A stretch of DNA of 64,000 nt from Bacteroidota bacterium (GTDB lineage Bacteria; Bacteroidota; Bacteroidia; Bacteroidales; UBA10428): NCBI GenBank assembly GCA_023442525.1, contig JAEZZA010000010.1:124001-188000 (forward strand), written 5' to 3'. The notes under the pieces were generated by a model. That model saw only the letters and a list, made by a program, of their open reading frames with translations. It did no database searches and was not told the DNA's origin. Numbering within the stretch: position 1 is the first letter of the stretch; each line of letters starts with the position of its first letter. The position numbers were made by a program, and so were the translations under genes. Of the stretch, positions 7,277 to 15,600 are shown one piece after another.

Positions 7277-9832
7277 ATGAATTCACCGTTTACAGATATC
7301 GATGACCGGCAAAAGCAGGTCAGCGAAATGGAAGGTGCCTGGCCGGAGCCATCCTTGAGCAATATATTACTTGATCCCGAATTGGTAACGGGCGAAAGCG
7401 AAACCACCGATAGGTATGAGGATTATTCTCCGGATGACTTTTATGCCGAAGGCGAAGATTATTCCACTTCAGATGTAACTTCCGAAACTATCGCTTCTGA
7501 GGTCAAAGATCAACTTGTAACAGAGGAAGACAACTACACAGCCGAAGAAATCTGGCATGAAATTGAGGATGAGGCTGCCCCCGAATCTTTTGAAACCACG
7601 GATGACCAGGAATTTCTGATGGAAGAAACCAATTACTTTGTTTCAGAAGATCTGATCGATGAGGAGGCATACGAAGAAGAGGACGTTGTAGAATCTTTGT
7701 TCAGTGAAGAATTCGACGTGACTCCGGATAGAGGCATTACGCTATACCTGAATGTAAGCGCAGTTGAAAACCGATCTTTAAAAACCGGTGTATTTATCCC
7801 GGCCGGTTATCGCAAGCAGGATAAGGCCGATCTGGTGATTTATTTTCATGGAATTTATCCAAACGGGAATAAGTCGAATGGTATGGAATTATACTGGAAG
7901 AACTATTCCAATATAAGGGCCTGTTTTGCCGAGAGTCGCCGGAATGCCATTCTGATATCGCCGGCCCTTACCACCGATCCGCAGCAGAATACCATAGTAT
8001 TCGGCAAACCTGGTGGATTCGACCGGTTTGTGAATTCCTGTATCAGTGAACTTAAAACAGGTAATCATCTGGATGCTTCCGCTCAGCCCGGCCGGATTAT
8101 AATAGCCGGACATTCGGGAGGGGGAAGTCCCATCATGAAAGTATTAACCGGTAAGCACAGCCTGGTACCCAACATTATTCAATGCTGGGGATTCGATTGC
8201 TTTTATGAATATGGATGGGAGCGACTTAAAACAAATATTCCGGTGTATCATTACTGGGCTTACAATGCCTACGGAAAACCAAGCGGACCCGGTATCAAAG
8301 GCGAAAGCCTGCAGAAACTCCATAGTAATTTTTTTAATATAGCTCCGAAGGCTAAAATTTATCACCAGGGAATCATTGAACATGCCTGGAGAAATGAAAT
8401 CAACAAGCGCGAATGGTTCGACCGAATTGACTCCGCTTCCATACCTGTTACGGGAGATGTGGGCGGGATAGCAGGCGGTATTAAACATCTGGCCGATACG
8501 GCAACAAAGGCCATATCCGCGTGGGCAACGCTGAGTCCCACAAAACGTACAGTGCTGATGATTGTTGCCGGGAATCCGCAAATATCCGAGCAGAAAGCAC
8601 TTGAACTTGCATGGACGCAGAAAGTTACAGATGCCAACGAGCTTACCAACCTGGTTTTTTACCTTCGACACCGTGATCTGCTCGGACGAAAACTGGAAAA
8701 AACCGATCCACAGCATCTGAAAGACGAATGGTTGGTAATACGCAGTAACATTGTTGTGCCATTTTTGTCATCGGTAAAACAGTCACAACCTGTAAATACT
8801 CCGGCTCCGGTAATTCAGGTGCCGGGCAAAACACCGGTTTTTACGCGAGTAAGTCTTCAATTATCAACAACACCGTTGGTTCTGGTTGCCGGAAATGCTG
8901 CCCGAAAACTTGCTGAAGTGAAAGAGTCGCCATCAGTATTTTTAAAGAATATTGTGAGCCGTGCACTGGGTGCCGATGCGGCTAGAGACTGGTTTAGCAA
9001 TTTCACGCGTATCAGCTTTCTGGGAAGGGAATTAAATGCGAACCAGTATATACACGTTGAACTCGCCACTCACCTTAAAGAAGTGGAAAGGGAATTCGCT
9101 GCGAAATATGGCGGATCTGCAATGGATCCTGCTGTAGCCGGCGATTTTCTGCTCGGAACCAAACGCGAAAATTTGGCCGGATCAAGAGCAGTATCTGCAA
9201 CGGCAACGTACTCTTTTCATATGTTCGGTCTGGCCATAGATGTTAATTATTCAACAAATCCTTACATTCAAAACAAGGAACGATATGGCCGTAACGAAAA
9301 GACGGGTCAGCGCTTTACAAAGCCAAACGGAGTTAAAACCCTGAATGAGACACTATCCCGTGCAGGAAGCCTCCTGGACGCTGCCATCCCGGTACTCAGG
9401 TATGGCCTTGGATACAGCGAATATGATGCAATGAACAAATTGCTGGTATCCTACCTTACGCTTGCTGATAATTCCTCAAAATTGCAAAATCTGCTGAATT
9501 CCACTTCTTCATCATTCTGGAAATCTAAAACAGTTGATGAGGCTGTGAAAATCATAAACAAGGATCTGGATACCTTATCCCTGGCGGTCGACCGGTGGAA
9601 TATCAGGGAATCGTTCCGGAAAACAGGATTTCTCAACCTGTCAAAGGAATTTGTCGATGGTATAAAGCTCGATTGGGGAGGAAAGGGTTATGGCGATATG
9701 ATGCACTTCGACATGCGTAATACGGGTGCCGGTGCGAAAATTAAAAAGGCCATAGGAGAATATATTTCATTAAAACAAGCAGAAGCATCCGATAAATATA
9801 GATTACAGAATAAAGAAATAAGCTATATTTAG
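7277..9832 (+). CDS. Fusion of serine alpha/beta-hydrolase-like domain and M15/VanY-like (LAS) peptidase with acidic N-terminal tail
   Basis: This 851-residue protein has three parts. Residues 1-150 begin MNSPF and are extremely acidic and low-complexity. Residues 155-375 resemble an alpha/beta hydrolase: YFHG (189-192), nucleophile elbow AGHSGGG with Ser280, and a plausible catalytic His369 in IEHAW. Residues 570-851 resemble LAS-type (M15, D-alanyl-D-alanine carboxypeptidase) peptidases: SFHMFGLAIDV supplies His648 and Asp655, and GDMMHFD supplies His810 with Trp800 upstream. These residues match the family zinc-ligand pattern HxxxxxxD...H. There is no signal peptide, which is odd because M15 domains act on peptidoglycan outside the cytoplasm. 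Delivery by an injection system or into a target cell is inference. Confidence is high for the M15 signature and moderate for the hydrolase domain. Confidence 0.8.
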   Translation: MNSPFTDIDDRQKQVSEMEGAWPEPSLSNILLDPELVTGESETTDRYEDYSPDDFYAEGEDYSTSDVTSETIASEVKDQLVTEEDNYTAEEIWHEIEDEAAPESFETTDDQEFLMEETNYFVSEDLIDEEAYEEEDVVESLFSEEFDVTPDRGITLYLNVSAVENRSLKTGVFIPAGYRKQDKADLVIYFHGIYPNGNKSNGMELYWKNYSNIRACFAESRRNAILISPALTTDPQQNTIVFGKPGGFDRFVNSCISELKTGNHLDASAQPGRIIIAGHSGGGSPIMKVLTGKHSLVPNIIQCWGFDCFYEYGWERLKTNIPVYHYWAYNAYGKPSGPGIKGESLQKLHSNFFNIAPKAKIYHQGIIEHAWRNEINKREWFDRIDSASIPVTGDVGGIAGGIKHLADTATKAISAWATLSPTKRTVLMIVAGNPQISEQKALELAWTQKVTDANELTNLVFYLRHRDLLGRKLEKTDPQHLKDEWLVIRSNIVVPFLSSVKQSQPVNTPAPVIQVPGKTPVFTRVSLQLSTTPLVLVAGNAARKLAEVKESPSVFLKNIVSRALGADAARDWFSNFTRISFLGRELNANQYIHVELATHLKEVEREFAAKYGGSAMDPAVAGDFLLGTKRENLAGSRAVSATATYSFHMFGLAIDVNYSTNPYIQNKERYGRNEKTGQRFTKPNGVKTLNETLSRAGSLLDAAIPVLRYGLGYSEYDAMNKLLVSYLTLADNSSKLQNLLNSTSSSFWKSKTVDEAVKIINKDLDTLSLAVDRWNIRESFRKTGFLNLSKEFVDGIKLDWGGKGYGDMMHFDMRNTGAGAKIKKAIGEYISLKQAEASDKYRLQNKEISYI

Positions 9833-9847
9833 AATAAATGCTTAATT

Positions 9848-10303
9848 ATGAAAACCTTGTTTTCCTCCGCTTTAATATTGTTTGTATTGACCGCATGTTC
9901 TAAAAAAGAGAGTTACACGGGATCACCATTGAATGGAACATGGAAACTACTATCCGGAACATTGATTGAAAATGGAGACACCATTGTCACCGATTATACA
10001 TCAAATGTTTCATTTATCAAGATCATTAACGACGATCATTTTGCATTTCTTCATCACGATCTCACTCATGGGACCGATTCGGCAAATGGGGTATTTGTAG
10101 CTGGCGGTGGAGCCTATACATTAAAGAACGACAGCTTGTATACGGAATTTCTTGAATTCTGCAACGACAGGGCATGGGAAGGTCATGATTTCTCTTTTGT
10201 GGTCACATTAAAAGATGATACCCTGATTCAAAAGGGAATGGAAATCATCCCCGATCAGGGTATCAGTCGCTTGAATATTGAAGTCTACCGGAGGGTTAAA
10301 TAA
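9848..10303 (+). CDS. Lipocalin-like lipoprotein
   Basis: This 151-residue protein has a lipoprotein signal (hydrophobic stretch then FVLTACSKK, with Cys17 as the lipidated residue). The mature part begins with a Ser/Gly linker and contains LNGTWKLLSG, typical of small Bacteroidota lipocalin-like lipoproteins, followed by alternating beta strands. It starts 15 bases after the 851-aa fusion gene and could share its transcript, giving that cluster one envelope member. Ligand and role are unknown. Confidence 0.75.
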   Translation: MKTLFSSALILFVLTACSKKESYTGSPLNGTWKLLSGTLIENGDTIVTDYTSNVSFIKIINDDHFAFLHHDLTHGTDSANGVFVAGGGAYTLKNDSLYTEFLEFCNDRAWEGHDFSFVVTLKDDTLIQKGMEIIPDQGISRLNIEVYRRVK

Positions 10304-10327
10304 GCCGTGCAGACTCTATCCTGTCAT

Positions 10328-12223
10328 CTACTTTTTCTCGACCATACTTTTCTGATTGTTCAGAATTTGCTCCACTTCATCCATGATCTTATTCATCATA
10401 TTGATGGTAGTGGTAAATGGAACCGGAGCAGTCATATCTACACCTGCGTCTTTTAACAGATCGATCGGATATTTTGTACCACCGGCCGAAAGGAATGCCA
10501 GGTATTTCTGCCGGGCAGTCTGATCACCCTCGATTATTTTACCTGCAAGTGCAGTGGATGCCGTAAACGATGTGGCATACTGGTAAACGTAGAAATTATA
10601 GTAGAAATGGGGTATAAACGACCATTCGTTATAATACAGGTCGTCGATTACACAAACACCCTTGTCGCTTCCATAATATTTACGAATTATCTCCTTGTAT
10701 TTATCATTCAGGACATCACTGGTAAGAGGTTGTCCTGTTTCAGCCAGTTGGTGAATGGCCAGTTCAAATTCCGCAAACTGAGTTTGCCTGAACAGAGTAC
10801 TTTTAAAATTGTCGAGATTGTTCATCAGTAACGAGAGCCGCACGTTCTGATCTTTGATTGTTTTCACAAGGTAATCGTTCAACAGCACTTCGTTAAATGT
10901 AGAGGCCACTTCAGCAGTAAAAATCGGATAGTCGGCCAACGGGAAGGGCTGTGCTTTATTCGACAGATAACTTTGAAGGGTATGACCGAGTTCATGAGTT
11001 GTAGTGCTTACATCATCATACTGGCCGTTATAGTTTAACAGCATATAAGGATGCACGTCGTATACAGCACCGTTGGAATAGGCCCCTGACCTCTTACCGG
11101 GCGTGGGGTATACATCAAGCCACCTTTCATCAAATGCTTTGGTAATTACGGTCTGATACTCGGCGCCAAGCGGTTGAAGCGACTTTATTATCAGATCGCG
11201 GGCCTCGTCGTAACTGTATTCCAGATCGATATCGGCTACAGGAGGTGCATAAACATCGGAGTATTTGAGAGTATCAACTTTTAACAGACGTTGGAGCAAG
11301 CCCAGGTATCTGTGGAATACAGGCAGATTCTTATTCACATTTTCGATAAGCGAATGATAAACCGATGGAGGAACATTATACTGGTCGACGGCAGCCTCTA
11401 AAGCCGATTCATAGTTACGCGAACGGGCAATAAAAATATTGGCATTAACACCAGCCAGCAGTTGCTCAGCAAATGTATTTTCGTATTGTTTCATGGTCGA
11501 CCAGAACGTGTTGAAAACCAGCTCCCTGTCCGCCCTTACCGATGATGCCCTGTACCTGCTGTAGCCGGCAATATTCACAAGTACTTTTTCACCGGTTGAC
11601 AGTTCCACTTCGGGGAATGGAAGATCATTATTCAGAAAAACGTTGAAGATATTGTAGGGTGAACCCATTAATGCCGAAGCCTGGGCCAGGATCCTTTCTT
11701 CTTTTTCCGAAAGCAAATGTTTCTGCTGCCTGAAAAGGTCATCCAGATACATGTTGTAAACAGCAAGTTCTTTCTTTTCGGCCTTAAACCGGTCGATTTT
11801 TTCCTTACCTGCAGTCAGCAGTTCCGGCTGAACAAAAGATACTGCCGCACCGATTATGGGATCATTTTGCCTGAGGATCTGAACCAACGACTGGTAGGTG
11901 GTGTTTCCCAGGTTTTCATCTGATTTCATCGAGGCATACGAATAAACCCGATAGTACAACTTGTTGAAATCAAAATAAGCATTAAGGAAACCAAGCAATG
12001 ATTCTGCCGAAGATCCCAGGTTCCCTTTATAGGATTCAAGTACCGGGATCCGCGATAACAATTCATCCTTTGCCCGGGTCCAGTCTTCATCTGTGGCATA
12101 AATATCGGCAAGATTCCAGGTGTATTTTGGGTCAATCTGACCCCGGTCTCTTGTCTGTGCATTTGCCTGAAAAAGCATTAAACATAGTAGGGCCATTACA
12201 GCCGTGCCGCGTATTAAATTCAT
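10328..12223 (-). CDS. pepF: Oligoendopeptidase F, exported M3 family
   Basis: This 631-residue zinc metallopeptidase of family M3 hydrolyses short peptides. The zinc site HELGH is at 410-414, inside TTTHELGHTLQSYLS, and the third ligand is expected in AEVASTFNE about 25 residues later. The preceding region (LLAGVNANIFIARSRNYES, YDEARDLI) is also family-typical. An N-terminal signal peptide ending FQANAQ indicates periplasmic location, unlike the cytoplasmic enzymes of Firmicutes. It converges on the lipocalin-like gene with 24 bases between stops, and lies 32 bases downstream of a small unknown gene with which it may be co-transcribed. Confidence 0.93.
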   Translation of the reverse strand: MNLIRGTAVMALLCLMLFQANAQTRDRGQIDPKYTWNLADIYATDEDWTRAKDELLSRIPVLESYKGNLGSSAESLLGFLNAYFDFNKLYYRVYSYASMKSDENLGNTTYQSLVQILRQNDPIIGAAVSFVQPELLTAGKEKIDRFKAEKKELAVYNMYLDDLFRQQKHLLSEKEERILAQASALMGSPYNIFNVFLNNDLPFPEVELSTGEKVLVNIAGYSRYRASSVRADRELVFNTFWSTMKQYENTFAEQLLAGVNANIFIARSRNYESALEAAVDQYNVPPSVYHSLIENVNKNLPVFHRYLGLLQRLLKVDTLKYSDVYAPPVADIDLEYSYDEARDLIIKSLQPLGAEYQTVITKAFDERWLDVYPTPGKRSGAYSNGAVYDVHPYMLLNYNGQYDDVSTTTHELGHTLQSYLSNKAQPFPLADYPIFTAEVASTFNEVLLNDYLVKTIKDQNVRLSLLMNNLDNFKSTLFRQTQFAEFELAIHQLAETGQPLTSDVLNDKYKEIIRKYYGSDKGVCVIDDLYYNEWSFIPHFYYNFYVYQYATSFTASTALAGKIIEGDQTARQKYLAFLSAGGTKYPIDLLKDAGVDMTAPVPFTTTINMMNKIMDEVEQILNNQKSMVEKK

Positions 12224-12255
12224 AAAGTTTTAGTTGATTATATTGATTAAAATGT

Positions 12256-12573
12256 TCATTCCATTCCACCGCTGCAGTCGAGACATGCCAACGCATACCG
12301 GTCGTATTCATCGTATGCCGGACCGGGTTTGCCGTTTATGGTAATAATACGGTCGAGCCGGGCACGATCTCCGGAGTCAAAGCAAAGGTATTCTTCATTT
12401 TCAGGTGTATTTTCAATCCCTGTAATTTTACCTGATGCTTCCTCCAGATCGGTTCCGGTTCCGAAATAGAAAACTTTTGTATAGGCTTTTTCCTTTTCGG
12501 ATTCAATTACATCCAGATAAACCGGATTTACAGGTGTAAATGACGGTTCCAGGATTTTGAAGTTCTGTTGCAT
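12256..12573 (-). CDS. Small hypothetical protein with C-terminal CxxC
   Basis: This 105-residue protein of unrecognised family is soluble and acidic and has no signal peptide. It ends in ALACLDCSGGME, so a Cys-x-x-Cys pair sits at the C-terminus, a possible metal or redox site. The segment ARLDRIITINGKPGPAYDEYDRY looks well conserved in style. It lies 32 bases upstream of pepF and 76 bases downstream of another small gene on the same strand. The coding call rests on base composition, the length of the frame and the lack of competing genes. Confidence 0.6.
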   Translation of the reverse strand: MQQNFKILEPSFTPVNPVYLDVIESEKEKAYTKVFYFGTGTDLEEASGKITGIENTPENEEYLCFDSGDRARLDRIITINGKPGPAYDEYDRYALACLDCSGGME

Positions 12574-12649
12574 ATCGGGAAAACAGGCATTAACCCAAAT
12601 TGTTCATTCCTTCAATTCTACACCAATCCGGGTTTCAGACCATGTTAAA

Positions 12650-12856
12650 TCAGACTTTTTTGAGAATTTTCTGTAATTCCTGGATATCATTGGAAACACC
12701 ATTGAGCAACCTGTGGTTCATATCGGCAAATCGTGCCGTCACATACTGTGCATACAGATGCATATCTTCTTCCGGTCGCTTTCCGGTGTCTTTTAAAAAA
12801 TCATCTTTAAATTCGAAAAACCGGGATGCAGGTCCAAAGAATGGCATAATTCTCAA
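12650..12856 (-). CDS. Small hypothetical helical protein
   Basis: This 68-residue protein begins MRIMPFFGPASRFFEFKDDF. The second methionine (12847) is an equally good start. It is helical and charged, with no signal peptide or membrane helix, and of unknown family. The segment FFGPASRFFEFKDDFLKDTG gives it a clearly protein-like composition. A TAnnTTTG-type element (12874-12881, minus strand) sits just upstream. It probably heads a short leftward transcript including the 105-aa gene and pepF. Confidence 0.5.
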   Translation of the reverse strand: MRIMPFFGPASRFFEFKDDFLKDTGKRPEEDMHLYAQYVTARFADMNHRLLNGVSNDIQELQKILKKV

Positions 12857-12873
12857 ATTTTAGGTTTAATATT

Positions 12874-12881
12874 CAAAAATA
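12874..12881 (-). promoter_or_regulatory. Candidate -7 promoter element (TATTTTTG on minus strand)
   Basis: The plus strand reads CAAAAATA, whose complement TATTTTTG fits the Bacteroidota -7 consensus TAnnTTTG. It is 17 bases upstream of the 68-aa gene start at 12856. No clear -33 TTTG was seen at the usual spacing in this AT-rich stretch, so support is limited. Confidence 0.35.
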
Positions 12882-12962
12882 CAAAAAATTATACCCTTCC
12901 GGAACAGGCATTGACTTTTGAATAACGTTACTTCTTTTTCTCTGTGGTCTATGAAGAAAATT

Positions 12963-13949
12963 CTACTGATCCGACTCAATAGGGTTGATTAATGCGCTCT
13001 TTGGTGAATTCATAAATTCCTTTATTTTATTATTAGTTGCTTCAGTTTGATCCATTGACAGAAAATGGCCTGCATCATTAATAATAAAGGTTTCAGCTCC
13101 ACGGATGAATTTATTTGCCTTTTTTACCACCGATTTCTTATTGATGATATCCTCGTCGCCGATGAGTATCAATACGGGCATTTCCAGGATTTCCAACTCC
13201 TTACGTTTGAATAGTCTGAATTTGAAAATGATACCGCTGTTTTCTGCCATCTGTGATCCCATGAGGAACTGATCAATATACCTGCGATCGATTTTGGATG
13301 AGTTTGACGACATGGATTGAAGAGCAGTTTGCATGGTTTTTCTTGTGGGGTTGAGTGCAAATCTTATGGCTGATATAAATTTAAGGCTCGGCGAAATATT
13401 ACTGAATGTTTGAAGCGGACTTAACAACACCATTTTTTCGACCCGGTGTGGTATGCGAAGAGCCAGTTTTACCGCAAGCCATCCTCCTTTGGAAGCACCG
13501 ATAAGGATGAAATTCTGTATGTCAAGCTGATCAAGTATTTCGATATACCAGGAGATCAGATCTTCGATGTAGTCAATGGGTTCAAGCAATTCTGACCGTC
13601 CGGGTTCAGTGAGATCATCAATGGCATAAATACGGTAATCGGTGACCAAAGGTCCAACATTCGGGTACCACATGGTGGAACTTGCATTCATACCGTGTAG
13701 CATAACAACAGGTTTTGACTTTTCATTACCTGAATAAATGATATGTGCAATCCCATAAGTAGTTTCAATGGTTAATTCCTTATAGGGTACGGGCCATAAT
13801 CTCATTACAGTATCATATAATTCCTGATATTGCTTCATTTCGGAAACAGCTTTGGCATCATCTATTCCTACGTTTTCATTATAGGAATTGGTTGCCTGAA
13901 AAGAGCAACCGATACATAATAAAAGGATGGCCGACAATATGGTTCTCAT
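12963..13949 (-). CDS. Alpha/beta hydrolase lipoprotein
   Basis: This 328-residue protein has a lipoprotein signal with lipobox LLCIGC (Cys15). The core is a classical alpha/beta hydrolase: VVMLHGMNASSTMW supplies the oxyanion HG, LIGASKGGWLAV is the nucleophile elbow with Ser in GASKG, ILIGDEDIIN carries the likely acid, and DAGHFLSMDQ supplies the catalytic His. The substrate cannot be read from the fold. It is probably anchored in an envelope membrane. It is divergent from the rightward 42-aa/FemAB transcript, with a 344-base spacer between them. Confidence 0.88.
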   Translation of the reverse strand: MRTILSAILLLCIGCSFQATNSYNENVGIDDAKAVSEMKQYQELYDTVMRLWPVPYKELTIETTYGIAHIIYSGNEKSKPVVMLHGMNASSTMWYPNVGPLVTDYRIYAIDDLTEPGRSELLEPIDYIEDLISWYIEILDQLDIQNFILIGASKGGWLAVKLALRIPHRVEKMVLLSPLQTFSNISPSLKFISAIRFALNPTRKTMQTALQSMSSNSSKIDRRYIDQFLMGSQMAENSGIIFKFRLFKRKELEILEMPVLILIGDEDIINKKSVVKKANKFIRGAETFIINDAGHFLSMDQTEATNNKIKEFMNSPKSALINPIESDQ

Positions 13950-14063
13950 AATCTGATTCTACACCTAACTATAGTTAACTAACAATCCGGCAGTCATCCA
14001 GGTTCGAAGCACTTGTCCGGATCGTTTTAAAAAGCGTAACTTTTTTTATTTCAAATAATTGAT

Positions 14064-14071
14064 TATCTTTG
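14064..14071 (+). promoter_or_regulatory. Bacteroidota-type -7 promoter element TATCTTTG
   Basis: TATCTTTG is an exact TAnnTTTG match in an AT-rich tract, with a T-run (14041-14047) at the place of the -33 element. It would start a transcript with a leader of about 215 bases covering the 42-aa gene and the FemAB-like gene. Confidence 0.55.
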
Positions 14072-14280
14072 TATTTATCACAAAAAAGGAATTGATCTCT
14101 GTTAATACACATATCGTAATTGCCGGAACAGGCAATATAAATCATCAACATCCGGCCGGAATGTCTCCATGGGTCTCCATGCTGAAACTTCTGTGCATGC
14201 GAATACTATAAAATAATTACGTTTTTCTGAATATTCTTTTACCGGTAAATCAAGACCGGTGAAAATTCTTTTACGTTAAT

Positions 14281-14289
14281 GGGAGGAGA
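14281..14289 (+). promoter_or_regulatory. Strong Shine-Dalgarno site GGGAGGAGA
   Basis: The purine run GGGAGGAGA lies 5 to 8 bases before the ATG at 14294, the spacing of a classical ribosome-binding site. Most genes in this window lack such a site, as is usual in Bacteroidota. This supports real translation of the very short gene that follows. Confidence 0.6.
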
Positions 14290-14293
14290 AATT

Positions 14294-14422
14294 ATGAAAC
14301 AAAACAAATTACAGCATTTGCTCGATGACAGTAAAGGTGGCCGAACCTGGGAAATCATCCTTATTATATTATTTATTGTGCTCATTGCCCTGAGATTATA
14401 TCAATGTTTATATCTTAATTAA
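14294..14422 (+). CDS. 42-aa single-pass membrane protein
   Basis: ATG at 14294 opens a 42-residue frame ending in TAA at 14422. Its N-terminal half is soluble (KQNKLQHLLDDSKGGRTWE) and its C-terminal half is one hydrophobic helix (IILIILFIVLIALRLYQCLY). Reality is supported by the strong Shine-Dalgarno sequence, the promoter and long leader upstream, and the 12-base spacing to the FemAB-like gene, which suggests co-translation. No family was recognised. It may be a small membrane regulator or partner of the transferase, which is inference. Confidence 0.6.
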   Translation: MKQNKLQHLLDDSKGGRTWEIILIILFIVLIALRLYQCLYLN

Positions 14423-14434
14423 ACCGATAGTCCA

Positions 14435-15544
14435 ATGCTGCGTGATATCTACCGAAAAGACACAAGTTTGCTTTACGAAACCCCCATTCTTCAACAAACT
14501 GCCTTTTGGTCGAATGTAAAAAAGGAGTTGGGAATTGCTTCATTAGCTATTGAATTGCAACCTGCAAAATCGCTTTTATCTTCAAATAACAGTGTATGGT
14601 CAGATATGCTTGTTATTCTAAAACCTGTAAGCAAATATAATAGCGTTGCATATGTACCTTATGGCCCCGAACTGGAGCCGGAAGAAGAATACCAGGGCAT
14701 ATTTCTTGAAGAATTGTCGGAACGCCTGCGAGCCTGTCTGCCTAAGCATTGCATTTCAATTCGCTATGAATTGTCATGGGAGTCGTACTGGGCAAAAGAT
14801 GAGGAAAATTACGAGGATGGTAAATGGAAGGGTGAACCGGAATGTTATGCCCGCGAGTTTCGTTTCAATTTCAATACTATCCATAAAAATTTCTGGCAGG
14901 CACACGGAAACAGCCTGCCTTCGAGTACGATTTTTATCAATCTTGAGGATAATCTGCAAACAATAATGAACCGGATGAAGCCTAAAACAAGATACAACAT
15001 CGGACTTGCTCACAGGAAAGGAGTAACGGTACGCACTGCCGGCGCTGAGAGTTTGGATATTTGGTATCGGCTGTATACTGAATCGGCTCATCGAAATGGA
15101 TTTTTTCTGCATGATAGGAAATACTTCGAAAAAATGCTCGAAGTCAGGGCAGATGACACTCTTTCACCGGTTGAAATCAAATTATTGATTGCGGAATATG
15201 GTACAGAACCTCTGGCATCCATGTATCTGGCCATTTCAGGTTCAAGGGGTGTATTTCTTTATGGTGCCTCATCATCATCGCACCGGAATATGATGCCTAT
15301 GTACGCTTTACAATGGGAAGCCATCAGGTTATGCAAGATGAATAAATGCAAGACTTATGATATGTTTGGTATAGCGCCATCGGCAATTCCCTCGCATCCG
15401 TTATACGGACTTTATAAATTTAAAACCGGATTTGGCGGTAAACAGTATCATCAGCTTGGCACATGGGATTATCCGCTTGATGAAGATAATTACCGGGTTT
15501 TCCGAAATCATGAATTAAGATCTCAGGGATTTCATTTGAGATAA
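14435..15544 (+). CDS. FemAB-like aminoacyl/GNAT-fold transferase
   Basis: This 369-residue protein resembles FemA/FemB/FemX-type transferases (double GNAT fold), which add amino acids to peptidoglycan precursors. Signatures are MKPKTRYNIGLAHRKGV in the middle (about 180-196), a second GNAT half with LASMYLAISGSRGVFLYGASS, and the C-terminal KTYDMFGIAPS...LYGLYKFKTGFGG typical of the family. The enzyme is cytoplasmic. In Bacteroidota these proteins are common, but their substrate is often unknown because direct-linked peptidoglycan needs no interpeptide bridge. It follows the 42-aa membrane gene by 12 bases. Confidence 0.88.
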   Translation: MLRDIYRKDTSLLYETPILQQTAFWSNVKKELGIASLAIELQPAKSLLSSNNSVWSDMLVILKPVSKYNSVAYVPYGPELEPEEEYQGIFLEELSERLRACLPKHCISIRYELSWESYWAKDEENYEDGKWKGEPECYAREFRFNFNTIHKNFWQAHGNSLPSSTIFINLEDNLQTIMNRMKPKTRYNIGLAHRKGVTVRTAGAESLDIWYRLYTESAHRNGFFLHDRKYFEKMLEVRADDTLSPVEIKLLIAEYGTEPLASMYLAISGSRGVFLYGASSSSHRNMMPMYALQWEAIRLCKMNKCKTYDMFGIAPSAIPSHPLYGLYKFKTGFGGKQYHQLGTWDYPLDEDNYRVFRNHELRSQGFHLR

Positions 15545-15600
15545 GATAATAGGAGGCAAAACAGTTTTTTCTTATCTTCATCTGCAGCTTATATCGCCCG

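Larger units (their letters stand above)
13950..14293. other. 344-base spacer with promoter and long structured leader
   Basis: This spacer between divergent genes holds a good TAnnTTTG element (14064-14071), then about 215 bases of untranslated leader before the ATG at 14294. The leader contains a 6-bp hairpin ATTGCC/GGCAAT (14119-14136), the palindrome TCCGGCCGGA (14151-14160), a direct repeat GTCTCCATG (from 14164), and a CCGGT inverted repeat before the ribosome site. No known riboswitch was recognised. A 16-codon frame (14161-14211) is possible but unsupported. Confidence 0.45.

Noticed and set aside
8144..8716. 190-aa minus-strand frame inside the 851-aa fusion gene
   Set aside because: The opposite strand codes the conserved hydrolase domain; the minus product is Cys/His-rich in an unprotein-like way and has no family match I recognise.
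14161..14211. 16-codon frame (MSPWVSMLKLLCMRIL) in the leader before the 42-aa gene, as a possible leader peptide
   Set aside because: It has no ribosome-binding site and no run of identical codons that would suggest attenuation; short frames of this size are expected by chance.
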